Source: Microbacterium imperiale
GTDB taxonomy: Bacteria; Actinomycetota; Actinomycetes; Actinomycetales; Microbacteriaceae
Direction of reading: 5' to 3'
Assembly: GCF_017876655.1 (NCBI RefSeq)
Contig: NZ_JAGIOK010000001.1
Span: 2,542,001 to 2,606,000, forward strand
Length of the DNA: 64,000 bases
Shown: piece after piece, positions 8,301-15,675 of the stretch
How positions within the stretch are numbered: position 1 is the first letter of the stretch
How the letters are laid out: each line of letters begins with the position of its first letter
Position numbers and translations under genes: made by a program
Notes under the pieces: model-generated
Told to the model about the DNA's origin: nothing
What the model saw: the letters and a program-made list of their open reading frames with translations, nothing else
Database searches by the model: none

Positions 8301-9655
8301 GCCGGCACCGCCTCGAGCTGGCGAGTCGGCGCGGCCGGTGCGGCCGGCGCGGCCGTTGCGGCGGCGGCGAGGCCGCGCTGCAGGTCCGCGATGAGGTCCG
8401 CGGCGTCCTCCAGTCCGACCGACAGCCGCAGGAGCCCCGGGCCGATACCGATGCGCTCCAGCTCGTCGTCGGCGCGCTGGGCGTGGGTCGTGGACGCCGG
8501 ATGCAGCACGAGCGAGCGCACGTCCCCGAGGTGCGTCATGGGGGTGAACAGGCGCACGGCGTCGGTGAAGGCCGCGGCGGCGGCGCGCCCGCCGGCCAGG
8601 GTGAACGAGAACAGCGCACCCTGACCGCGGGGCAGCAAGCGGACGGCGACGTCGTGATCGGGGTGCGAGGGCAGACCGCTGTAATCCACGCCGACGACTT
8701 GGGGGCGGCCCTCGAGCCACGCAGCCAGCTGCGCCGCCGTCGCCGACTGGCGCTCGACGCGCAGCGACAGCGTCTCGATGCCCTGCAGCAGCAGGAAGGC
8801 GTTGAGGGGCGACGGCGCGGGACCGAAGCGCATCGCGACGCGACGGGCGGCGCTGAGGAAAGCCCGCTCACCGGAGCGCTCGACGAAGGTGCGCCCGTCG
8901 GCGCCGCGCTCGCCGGCGATCTGGCGGAACCGTCCGGGCACCGCATCCCAGGGGAAGCGCCCGCCGTCGACGACGACACCGCCGAGGGCCGTGCCGTGCC
9001 CAGCGAGGAACTTCGACGCCGAGTGCACGACGATGTCGGCCCCCAGCTCGAGCGGTCGCAGCAGGTACGGCGTCGCGAGCGTCGAGTCGACGATGAGGGG
9101 GATGCCGTGGCGGTGGGCGATCGCCGCGACGGCGGGCACATCGAGCACGCCGCCCCGCGGATTCGCGATGGACTCCGCGACGAGGGCCCGGGTGCGCGGT
9201 CCGATCGCCGCTTCCCAGGCGTCGGGATCGCGCGGGTCGGCCACGAAGTCCGTCGTGATGCCGAGACGGCCGAGGTCGGAGCGCAGGAGCTCGCGCGTGC
9301 CCTCGTAGATGCCCGACGCCGCGACGACGTGGTCGCCCGCCTCGAGGATCGTCAGCAGCGCCGTCGTGGTCGCGGCCTGGCCGCTGCCCACCAGCAGCGC
9401 GCCGACGCCGCCCTCGAGGTCGGCGATGCGGCGCTCCGCCGCGGCGGCGGTCGGGTTGCCGACGCGGGTGTAGCTGTAGCCGGTCTCGGGGTCGGCGAAG
9501 CGCGCCTCGCCGTCGCCGAGGTCGTCGAACTCGAAGCCCGCGGTCAGGTAGATGGGCGTCGCGCGGGCGCCGTGCGCGTCGAAGCCGCGGGCGCCGGCGT
9601 GCAGCTGACGCGTCGCGAAGGCGAGGGGCGCGTCGGGGGTCTCGGGTGCGGACAT
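8297..9655 (-). CDS. O-acetylhomoserine/O-acetylserine sulfhydrylase-family PLP enzyme
   Basis: A 452-residue member of the Cys/Met-metabolism PLP family. The motif HSASKFLAGHGTALGGVVV carries the PLP lysine, and YTRVGNPTAAAAERRIADLE and ESIANPRGGVLDVPAV are the conserved phosphate and cofactor blocks. The length fits MetY-type sulfhydrylases, longer than the 380-400 of MetB/MetC. The start at 9655 is preferred to an in-frame GTG at 9688 because the extra residues are unlike the family. The gene is upstream of and overlaps the flavin monooxygenase gene, suggesting direct reuse of released sulfide. It is a paralogue of the gene at 11362-12714. Confidence 0.85.
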   Translation of the reverse strand: MSAPETPDAPLAFATRQLHAGARGFDAHGARATPIYLTAGFEFDDLGDGEARFADPETGYSYTRVGNPTAAAAERRIADLEGGVGALLVGSGQAATTTALLTILEAGDHVVAASGIYEGTRELLRSDLGRLGITTDFVADPRDPDAWEAAIGPRTRALVAESIANPRGGVLDVPAVAAIAHRHGIPLIVDSTLATPYLLRPLELGADIVVHSASKFLAGHGTALGGVVVDGGRFPWDAVPGRFRQIAGERGADGRTFVERSGERAFLSAARRVAMRFGPAPSPLNAFLLLQGIETLSLRVERQSATAAQLAAWLEGRPQVVGVDYSGLPSHPDHDVAVRLLPRGQGALFSFTLAGGRAAAAAFTDAVRLFTPMTHLGDVRSLVLHPASTTHAQRADDELERIGIGPGLLRLSVGLEDAADLIADLQRGLAAAATAAPAAPAAPTRQLEAVPA

Positions 9656-9828
9656 GGCCGAAACTGTACGGCTCAAGCCGCGCGACACGGGGCGTCGTCG
9701 TCACGGAGGGTCACGCGGGCCGGGGCCCCGCGGCATCCGTGTGTCGTCGTGTGTCGTGATGTGTGCTCGCGTTTCCGCGTGTTTCGCCGGGGGAGGACGC
9801 CTGCGCGGGCGCTGATGACCATGGGAGC

Positions 9829-10686
9829 ATGTCCCCCCTGGTGAGCGTCGACGACCTCGCCGCCGAGCTGGCGGCCGGGCTGCCGGTGCGTCTGCTCGAC
9901 GTGCGTTGGCGGCTCGACCGCACCGAGGGGCGGCCCGATTACCTCTCGGGTCACCTGCCGGGCGCGGTCTACGTCGACCTCGAGCGCGAGCTCGCCCGCC
10001 CGGGCCGACCGGAACAGGGCCGGCATCCGCTGCCCGTGCGCGCCGACCTCGAAGCCGCGGTCCGTCGCTGGGGTGTGCAGCCGGGCGACCGGCTCGTCGC
10101 GTACGACGACAACGACGGCGTCGCCGCCGCGCGGGCCTGGTGGCTGCTGCGGCGGCACGGCCTCGATGTCCGCGTGCTCGACGGCGGTTTCCGTGCGTGG
10201 ATCGCCTCGGGACGGCGTCTCGAGCGCAGCGACCGAGCCGCGACGAGCGGGCTCATCCGGCTCGGCGAGGCGCGCGGCGGCTGGGCCGACATCGACGAGG
10301 CCGCAGTGGCTCCGCGTCGCGGAGTGCTGCTCGACGTCCGTGCGCCGCAGCACTACCGCGGTCAGGTGGCCGGGCTCGACCCCGTGGCGGGCCACATCCC
10401 CGGCGCGATCAACCTGCCGACCGTCACGCACATCGGCCCGAACGGGCTGCTCCGCGGCGCGGAGGAGATCCGCGCCGCTCTCGCGACGGTGGGCATCGGG
10501 CGCGACACCGAGGTCGTCGTGACGTGCAGCTCGGGCATTGCCTCGGCACACACCGCGCTGGCATTCGCCGTCGCGGACTATCCCCGGGTGCGGGTGTTCG
10601 CCGGATCGTGGAGCCAGTGGTCGCGGGACCGGGGCCGCCCCGTCGCGACGGGACCCGCCCCGGCGGCGGCGATCGGGGTGGTCTGA
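9829..10686 (+). CDS. Sulfurtransferase (two-domain rhodanese)
   Basis: A 285-residue protein with tandem rhodanese domains, like thiosulfate or 3-mercaptopyruvate sulfurtransferases. Domain 1 has VRLLDVRWRLDRTEGRPDYL and GHLPGAVYVDLE. Domain 2 has LLDVRAPQHYRG, GHIPGAINLPT and the active-site loop VVTCSSGIASAHTALAFA with Cys at residue 233. CSSG-IAS is closer to the MST-like loop than to CRKGVT of thiosulfate enzymes. The start at 9829 lies 6 nt after GACCAT (9817-9822); an earlier in-frame ATG exists but adds atypical residues. It is divergent from the sulfhydrylase-monooxygenase pair. Confidence 0.85.
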   Translation: MSPLVSVDDLAAELAAGLPVRLLDVRWRLDRTEGRPDYLSGHLPGAVYVDLERELARPGRPEQGRHPLPVRADLEAAVRRWGVQPGDRLVAYDDNDGVAAARAWWLLRRHGLDVRVLDGGFRAWIASGRRLERSDRAATSGLIRLGEARGGWADIDEAAVAPRRGVLLDVRAPQHYRGQVAGLDPVAGHIPGAINLPTVTHIGPNGLLRGAEEIRAALATVGIGRDTEVVVTCSSGIASAHTALAFAVADYPRVRVFAGSWSQWSRDRGRPVATGPAPAAAIGVV

Positions 10687-10694
10687 GCGGTCGC

Positions 10695-11264
10695 TCAGGC
10701 CTCGATGGCGGACCGCTCGCTGAGGCGGTGCCAGGTGCGGTTGTGGTAGACGAGGGCGTCGCCGTGGCCGCCCGGCTCGACGTCGCGCTCGACGTGGGAC
10801 TGCAGCGCGTGGCCGGCGATCACGATCGAGCCGCCCGCGTCCATGCGGGAGACGACGGCGCAGCGCACCCATGCCCGCACGCCCCGGTAGACGGGCTCGC
10901 CGGTGGTCAGCCGCGACCAGGCCGTCGTGTCGGCGAAGCGGTCGACGCCGCTCGTAGCCCCGAGCTTGGCGAGCGGCAGGTCTTCGGCATCGAGGAGGTG
11001 GACGACGACCGTCTCGGCGTTCGACAGCACGGCCGAGGCCGACGACTGCGCCGACACCGAGAACACGAGCAGGGGCGGGTCGGCGCTCACCGACGACACC
11101 GACGTCGCCGTGAGGGCGACGGGACCGTCGCCGGCATCCGCCGTGATGACGGCCACCCCGCCGGGGTGTCCGCGGAACAGGGTCTTGAACTCGTCGGCGG
11201 ACAGCGAGGCGCCCAGGTGACGAGAGGGGTGCTCTGCGGAGGGGTCGAGGTTCGGCTGCGACAT
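10695..11264 (-). CDS. Flavin reductase-like domain protein
   Basis: A 189-residue FMN-binding split-barrel protein of the flavin reductase (HpaC/DszD-like) family. Visible marks are FRGHPGGVAVITADAG, VALTATSVSSVSADPPLLVF and a late DALVYHNRTWHRL, the usual terminal GxxxxYxxRxxxxL pattern. These enzymes supply reduced FMN to two-component monooxygenases, so the monooxygenase at 6975-8300 is a natural partner (inference from neighbourhood). The ATG at 11264 is chosen because TAACGT lies 7 nt upstream of it on the minus strand; the longer open frame would add 42 Arg-rich residues. Confidence 0.85.
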   Translation of the reverse strand: MSQPNLDPSAEHPSRHLGASLSADEFKTLFRGHPGGVAVITADAGDGPVALTATSVSSVSADPPLLVFSVSAQSSASAVLSNAETVVVHLLDAEDLPLAKLGATSGVDRFADTTAWSRLTTGEPVYRGVRAWVRCAVVSRMDAGGSIVIAGHALQSHVERDVEPGGHGDALVYHNRTWHRLSERSAIEA

Positions 11265-11361
11265 GATCACGACGTTAGTAACCCGCGAGGGCCGCGACAT
11301 GTTCCGTGACCGCTCGAGACGGCCGATGACGGCATGTGACGGCCGCCTCGAGCGCGAGGTC

Positions 11362-12714
11362 TCAACCGCCGACGCGGCGCGTCGCGGCATCCAGGCCCTG
11401 CGACAGATCGGCGATGAGGTCGGCGACCGTCTCGATGCCGATCGACAGGCGGATGAGGCCGTCGCCGATGCCGAGGCGCTCGCGTTCTTCGGCGGGGAAC
11501 GACACGTGCGTCGTGGTCGCGGGATGCAGCGCCATCGAGCGGACGTCGCCGATGTTGGTCATGCGGCTGAAGACCTGCAGGGCGTCGACGAACGCCTCGG
11601 CGGCGTCGCGGCCGCCCCGCACGGTGAAGGCGAAGACCGAGCCGGCGTGGCCGCCGAAGCGTGCCCGCGCGATGTCGTGGAACGGGTTGTCCGGCAAGCC
11701 GGCGAAGTCGACGCTCTCGACCGCCGGGTGCGCGTCCAGCCACTCCGCCACCGCCGCCGCGTTGGCGAGGTGGCGCTCCATGCGCAGCGACAGCGTCTCG
11801 ATGCCCTGCTGCAGCAGGAACGAGTTCATCGGAGACAGTGCGGCGCCGAGGTCGTTGACGATCCCGAACCGCAGGTACGCCTCGAGCGCGCGCTCGCCGT
11901 ACGCCTCGACGTACGACGGCTTGCCGCCCGCCCCCGGGTCGGTGAGCCCCGGGAACGCGCGCGACGAGCCCGCCCAGTCGAAGCGGCCGCCGTCGACGAT
12001 CGCGCCCGACAGTGCGGCGCCGTGACCGGAGAGGAACTTCGTCGACGAGTGGATGACGACGTCGGCGCCGAGCTCGAGCGGACGGATGAGGTACGGGGTC
12101 GCGACGGTGTTGTCGACGATCAACGGGATGCCGTGGCGTCGCGCGATCCGTCCGACGGCGACGACGTCGACGAGGTCGTTCTTCGGGTTCGGGATCGTCT
12201 CGATGAAGATGGCCTTCGTGTCGGGACCGATCGCCGCGTCCCACTCGGCCTCGTCGCGGGCATCGCGCACGTAGTCGCTCGAGACCCCCAGGCGCGCGAA
12301 GGTCCGGTCGAAGAGGATGCGCGTGCCGCTGTAGATGCTCGCGGTCGAGACGATGCGCTCGCCGGCCCCGGCGAGGCCGAGGAGCACCGCGGTGATGGCG
12401 GCCTGCCCCGAGCCGACGACGATGGCGCCGGCGCCGCCCTCGAGCGAGGCGATCCTCCGCTCGGCGACCTGGTGGGTCGGGTTGAGGTTGCGCGAGTACA
12501 GCTGTCCGTCGTCGGCTCCGGTGAAGCGCGCCTCGGCCTGCGCGAACGAATCGAAGCGGTAGGCCGCGGTGAGGTACACCGGCGTGATCCGGGCCCCGTG
12601 GCCCGGCTCGTCGATCTCGCCCGCGTGGACCTGGCGCGTGTCGAATCCGAACCCCTGCCAGTCGTAGCGCGGCGGCAGGATCTCGTGCGTCGGATCGTCG
12701 AGCGGCGGGGTCAC
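11362..12714 (-). CDS. metY: O-acetylhomoserine aminocarboxypropyltransferase (sulfhydrylase)
   Basis: A 450-residue MetY-type enzyme that would make homocysteine from O-acetylhomoserine and sulfide. The PLP-lysine segment reads IHSSTKFLSGHGAALSGAIV, with GFDTRQVHAGE near the start and YSRNLNPTHQVAERRIASLEG as the conserved N-terminal block. The GTG start at 12714 is exactly 6 nt after a TAGCCT hexamer (minus strand, 12726-12721), so translation is probably leaderless. It diverges from the cbs-like gene across a short regulatory region. With the paralogue at 8297-9655 the locus has two sulfhydrylases. Confidence 0.9.
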   Translation of the reverse strand: MTPPLDDPTHEILPPRYDWQGFGFDTRQVHAGEIDEPGHGARITPVYLTAAYRFDSFAQAEARFTGADDGQLYSRNLNPTHQVAERRIASLEGGAGAIVVGSGQAAITAVLLGLAGAGERIVSTASIYSGTRILFDRTFARLGVSSDYVRDARDEAEWDAAIGPDTKAIFIETIPNPKNDLVDVVAVGRIARRHGIPLIVDNTVATPYLIRPLELGADVVIHSSTKFLSGHGAALSGAIVDGGRFDWAGSSRAFPGLTDPGAGGKPSYVEAYGERALEAYLRFGIVNDLGAALSPMNSFLLQQGIETLSLRMERHLANAAAVAEWLDAHPAVESVDFAGLPDNPFHDIARARFGGHAGSVFAFTVRGGRDAAEAFVDALQVFSRMTNIGDVRSMALHPATTTHVSFPAEERERLGIGDGLIRLSIGIETVADLIADLSQGLDAATRRVGG

Positions 12715-12781
12715 TCCCTCAGGCTAGGGCGCTGCGGGGGTGGCATCCGATCGGGGCGTCACACGACGACAAACGCCGTGC

Positions 12782-12810
12782 TCGACACCCGCCGCCGCGT
12801 CGCTTAGGGT
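12782..12810 (+). promoter_or_regulatory. Promoter of the cysteine-leader / cbs-like operon
   Basis: TCGACA (12782-12787) matches the -35 consensus at five of six positions and is followed after 17 nt by TAGGGT (12805-12810). Seven nucleotides beyond the -10 lies the G of GTG at 12817, so transcription is predicted to begin on the first base of the leader ORF. Confidence 0.6.
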
Positions 12811-12816
12811 GGTCGC

Positions 12817-12843
12817 GTGCGAACCTGTCGCTGTTGCCGCTGA
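12817..12843 (+). CDS. Cysteine-rich leaderless leader peptide (VRTCRCCR)
   Basis: This eight-codon ORF encodes Val/Met-Arg-Thr-Cys-Arg-Cys-Cys-Arg, with three Cys codons (12826, 12832, 12835) followed by TGA at 12841. It starts where the promoter predicts the transcript to begin. It stands 78 nt upstream of the cbs-like gene, whose pathway makes cysteine. Leaderless short ORFs rich in Cys codons are known in mycobacteria as cysteine-responsive attenuators of downstream sulfur genes (recalled, not looked up). The same role is inferred here. The peptide itself is unlikely to have a function. Confidence 0.65.
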   Translation: MRTCRCCR

Positions 12844-12860
12844 GTGCCCGTCCCGGGCAC
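12844..12860 (+). promoter_or_regulatory. Hairpin directly after the cysteine leader ORF
   Basis: GTGCCCG (12844-12850) and CGGGCAC (12854-12860) form a perfect 7-bp stem with a 3-nt loop, starting on the base after the leader stop codon. A second pairing, CTGTCG (12825-12830, inside the Cys codons) with CGACAG (12875-12880), would enclose it. A third stem (CCGCGC 12883-12888 with GCGCGG 12897-12902) precedes the ribosome site TGAGGA (12909-12914). No T-run follows, so control would act on translation or Rho access, not on an intrinsic terminator. Confidence 0.5.
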
Positions 12861-12921
12861 CCCTCCGACGACCCCGACAGCACCGCGCCTCTGAGCGCGC
12901 GGACATCCTGAGGACACCCTC

Positions 12922-13932
12922 GTGCGTTACGCAGACAACATCGCCGAACTCGTCGGCAACACTCCGCTCGTCCGCCTGAACCGCGTGACCGGCGACATCG
13001 CCGCGACCGTGCTGGCGAAGATCGAATACTTCAATCCCGGCAGCTCCTCGAAGGATCGGATCGCGTCGCGCATCATCGACGCCGCCGAACGCGACGGCCT
13101 GCTGCGCGCCGGCGGCACGATCGTCGAGCCGACGAGCGGCAACACCGGTGTCGGGCTCGCCCTCGTCGCGCAGCAGCGCGGCTACCGCATGGTGTTCGTC
13201 GTGCCCGACAAGTTCGCCGGCGAGAAGGTCGCGGTGCTCAAGGCATACGGCGCCGAGATCGTCATGACGCCGACTAGCGTGCCCCCGGAGCACCCGGACT
13301 CGTACTACAGCGTCTCGGATCGCCTGGCGCGCGAGATCCCGGGCGCCTTCAAGCCGAACCAGTTCGACAACGCGAACGGTCCGCGCGCGCACTACGAGAC
13401 GACGGGCCCTGAGATCTGGCGCGACACCGACGGGCGGGTCACCCACTTCGTCGCGGGCGTCGGCACCGGCGGCACCATCACCGGCACCGGCCGGTACCTG
13501 CGCGAGGCTTCGGGCGGAGCGGTGACGATCGTCGGCGCCGACCCGGAGGGGTCGATCTACAGCGGCGACGTCGGCCCCTACCTCGTCGAGGGCGTCGGCG
13601 AGGACTTCTGGCCCGGGACCTTCGACCCCGCGGTCGTCGACCGCTACGAGCGCGTCGGCGACCGCGAGTCCTTCGCGATGGCGCGCCGACTCGCTCGCGA
13701 GGAGGGGCTGTTCGTCGGCGGATCGTCGGGCATGGCCGTCGTCGCGGCGCTGCGCACGGCTCGCGGGCTCGGCCCCGACGACGTCGTGGTGGTGCTGCTG
13801 CCCGATCACGGCCGCGGTTACCTGTCGAAGATCTTCGACGACGACTGGATGCGCGCCCGCGGCTTCGCCGACCTCCTGACCGATCCGTCCGCCACCGACC
13901 TGCCCGTCACCGACCCGAGGAACGACGCATGA
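12922..13932 (+). CDS. cbs: Cystathionine beta-synthase / cysteine synthase-type PLP enzyme
   Basis: A 336-residue fold-type II PLP enzyme that condenses serine (or O-acetylserine) with homocysteine or sulfide. PLP lysine is K44 in NPGSSSKDRIASR, the substrate loop is TSGNTG (residues 71-76) and the phosphate loop is GTGGTITGTG. The ending RGYLSKIFDDDWM is the CBS-type ending, yet the protein stops soon after it, so the C-terminal pair of CBS (Bateman) domains of full-length actinobacterial CBS (about 460 residues) is missing. GTG start at 12922 with TGAGGA 8 nt upstream. It overlaps the next gene by 4 nt. Confidence 0.85.
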   Translation: MRYADNIAELVGNTPLVRLNRVTGDIAATVLAKIEYFNPGSSSKDRIASRIIDAAERDGLLRAGGTIVEPTSGNTGVGLALVAQQRGYRMVFVVPDKFAGEKVAVLKAYGAEIVMTPTSVPPEHPDSYYSVSDRLAREIPGAFKPNQFDNANGPRAHYETTGPEIWRDTDGRVTHFVAGVGTGGTITGTGRYLREASGGAVTIVGADPEGSIYSGDVGPYLVEGVGEDFWPGTFDPAVVDRYERVGDRESFAMARRLAREEGLFVGGSSGMAVVAALRTARGLGPDDVVVVLLPDHGRGYLSKIFDDDWMRARGFADLLTDPSATDLPVTDPRNDA

Positions 13933-15083
13933 GCACCCACGATGCCGCCCACGGACTCGCGAGCCTCGCGGTCCACGCCGGCCAGCAGTTCGACCCCACG
14001 ACCGGCGCCGTCATCCCGCCCGTCCACTTCTCGACCACGTTCGCACAGGACGGCATCGGCGGTCTGCGCGGCGGCTACGAGTACGGCCGGTCGGGCAACC
14101 CGACGCGCACGGCCCTGCAGCAGCAGCTCGCGGCGCTCGAGGGTGGGGCCCACGGCTTCTCGTTCGCGTCCGGGCTCGCCGCCGAGGACGTGCTGCTGCG
14201 CGTAGCGCTGCAGCCGGGCGACGAGGTGCTGCTCGGCAACGACGTCTACGGCGGCACGCACCGGCTGATCGCCCGCGTGCTCGCCCCGTGGGGCATCGGG
14301 CTCCGCGTCGTCGACATGAGCGACCTCGACGCCGTGCGGGCAGCCGTGAACGAGCGCGCGCCCAAGGTGCTGTGGGTCGAGACCCCGTCGAACCCCCTGC
14401 TGCGCATCACCGACATCGCGGGCCTCGCCGCGATCGGTCACGAGGCGGGGTCGCTCGTCGTGGTCGACAACACCTTCGCCACGCCCGCCCTGCAGCGACC
14501 GCTCGCCCTCGGCGCCGACGTCGTCGTGCACTCGACGACGAAGTATCTCGGCGGGCACTCCGACGTCGTCGGCGGCGCGCTCATCCTCGACGACGACGCG
14601 CTGGCCGAGCAGATCGGGTTCCTGCAGTACGCCGCCGGCGCGGTCTCGGGTCCCATGGACGCGTGGCTCACGACGCGCGGCATCAAGACGCTCGACGTGC
14701 GGATGCAGCGCCACAGCGAGAACGCCGGGGCCATCGCGGCGTTCCTCGAGGGGCACGACCGCGTTGCCCGGGTGTACTACCCGGGTCTGGCCGCGCACCC
14801 GGGGCACGAGCTCGCCGCGCGGCAGATGACGCGCTTCGGCGGCATGCTCTCGCTCGCGCTGGAGTCGGGTGAGGCGGCCCGCCGCTTCGCCGAGTCGACC
14901 CACCTGTTCCAGCTCGCCGAGTCGCTGGGCGGCGTCGAGTCGCTCGTGAACTATCCCGACGCCATGACGCACGCGTCGGTCCGCGGCACCGAGGCCGCGG
15001 TGCCCGTCGAGGTCGTGCGGCTGTCGGTGGGCATCGAGGACGTCGACGACCTGCTCGCCGACGTCGAGCAGGCGCTGCGCTGA
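13929..15083 (+). CDS. Cystathionine gamma-synthase/gamma-lyase
   Basis: A 384-residue trans-sulfuration PLP enzyme. The active lysine is K205 in HSTTKYLGGHSDVVGG, with YGRSGNPTRTALQQQLAALEGG and VETPSNPLLRITDI as other family blocks. Synthase (MetB) and lyase (CGL) activities cannot be separated by eye. Its coupling to the cbs-like gene through an ATGA overlap favours the cystathionine-to-cysteine direction (gamma-lyase), making cysteine from homocysteine. Both genes lie behind the cysteine-rich leader and would be controlled together. Confidence 0.9.
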   Translation: MSTHDAAHGLASLAVHAGQQFDPTTGAVIPPVHFSTTFAQDGIGGLRGGYEYGRSGNPTRTALQQQLAALEGGAHGFSFASGLAAEDVLLRVALQPGDEVLLGNDVYGGTHRLIARVLAPWGIGLRVVDMSDLDAVRAAVNERAPKVLWVETPSNPLLRITDIAGLAAIGHEAGSLVVVDNTFATPALQRPLALGADVVVHSTTKYLGGHSDVVGGALILDDDALAEQIGFLQYAAGAVSGPMDAWLTTRGIKTLDVRMQRHSENAGAIAAFLEGHDRVARVYYPGLAAHPGHELAARQMTRFGGMLSLALESGEAARRFAESTHLFQLAESLGGVESLVNYPDAMTHASVRGTEAAVPVEVVRLSVGIEDVDDLLADVEQALR

Positions 15084-15106
15084 CGCGACCCGCTCCGTCG
15101 GTCGCG
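15084..15106. terminator. Possible terminator between convergent genes
   Basis: CGCGACC (15084-15090) pairs with GGTCGCG (15100-15106) around a 9-nt loop, directly after the cystathionine-lyase stop and just before the 3' end of the minus-strand DUF1992 gene. There is no T-run, so it may act with Rho or only as a 3' stabiliser. Confidence 0.4.
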
Positions 15107-15117
15107 CCCTCGCCCGC

Positions 15118-15603
15118 TCAGCCGCGTCGGAAGAGGCGACGGCGGCGGGGCGGGTCGGCGCGGGAGTCGGATGCCGCGGCCGCGGCGGCATCCGCTCGTC
15201 TCGCCCGCCACGCAGCGATCTCGGCCTCGACGTCGCGCGTCGGGGTGACGACCGGAGGCCCGCCGAGGAGCTGACGCCGCGCCTCGATCACGCGACGGTT
15301 GAAGTCCGAGACGTACTCGCGGACGTCCTCCTCGCGCGTGAACGCGTCGGCGCGCTCGGCGAACTCGGCGTGCTCGGTACGCAGCATGAGCGCGGGCGGT
15401 CCCAGGCCGGTGAGCTGTTCGGTGCGGATCTTGCGCCGGATCCACCAGTCGGGATCGTGCTCGTCGCCCAGCCCCTCGATGGGCTTGCCGGCGCCGGGCA
15501 GGTTGTCGAAGTCGCCCCGTCGGATCGCCTGCTGGATGGACGTCTCGATGTAGGCCGCGCGTTCGCGCGGACCGGGCGGGGTGGCGGGGGCGTCGTCGCT
15601 CAT
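15118..15603 (-). CDS. DUF1992 (DnaJ-homologue subfamily C member 28-like) protein
   Basis: A 161-residue protein carrying DUF1992: IETSIQQAIRRGDFDNLPGAGKPI (in parts), then DPDWWIRRKIRTEQLTGLGPPALMLR. It has no J domain or HPD motif despite the family name. The ATG at 15603 is fixed by a strong AGGAGGAGAA ribosome site. The C terminus is Ala- and Arg-rich and ends RRRRLFRRG. Function is unknown. It is divergent from the FUSC-like gene across 72 bp. Confidence 0.8.
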   Translation of the reverse strand: MSDDAPATPPGPRERAAYIETSIQQAIRRGDFDNLPGAGKPIEGLGDEHDPDWWIRRKIRTEQLTGLGPPALMLRTEHAEFAERADAFTREEDVREYVSDFNRRVIEARRQLLGGPPVVTPTRDVEAEIAAWRARRADAAAAAASDSRADPPRRRRLFRRG

Positions 15604-15675
15604 GTCGTTCTCCTCCTCCAGGTTACGGTCGGACGCGGACGACGGCGCCGCTGTGCGACGCGAGAGAATGGAGCA

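Noticed and set aside
9741..9815. Short frames with one or two Cys codons before the sulfurtransferase gene (GTG TGT CGT CGT GTG TCG TGA at 9741; an ATG frame at 9759).
   Set aside because: Only one or two Cys codons, no -10 box placed for a leaderless start, and no hairpin after the stop. The contrast with 12817-12843 is clear.
9656..9828. Possible SAM riboswitch on the minus strand before the first sulfhydrylase gene (a GGTCATCAGCGCC stretch recalls the start of SAM-IV).
   Set aside because: The closing strand needed for the P1 stem and the core GGCAACC-like blocks are not present, so the resemblance is limited to a few bases.
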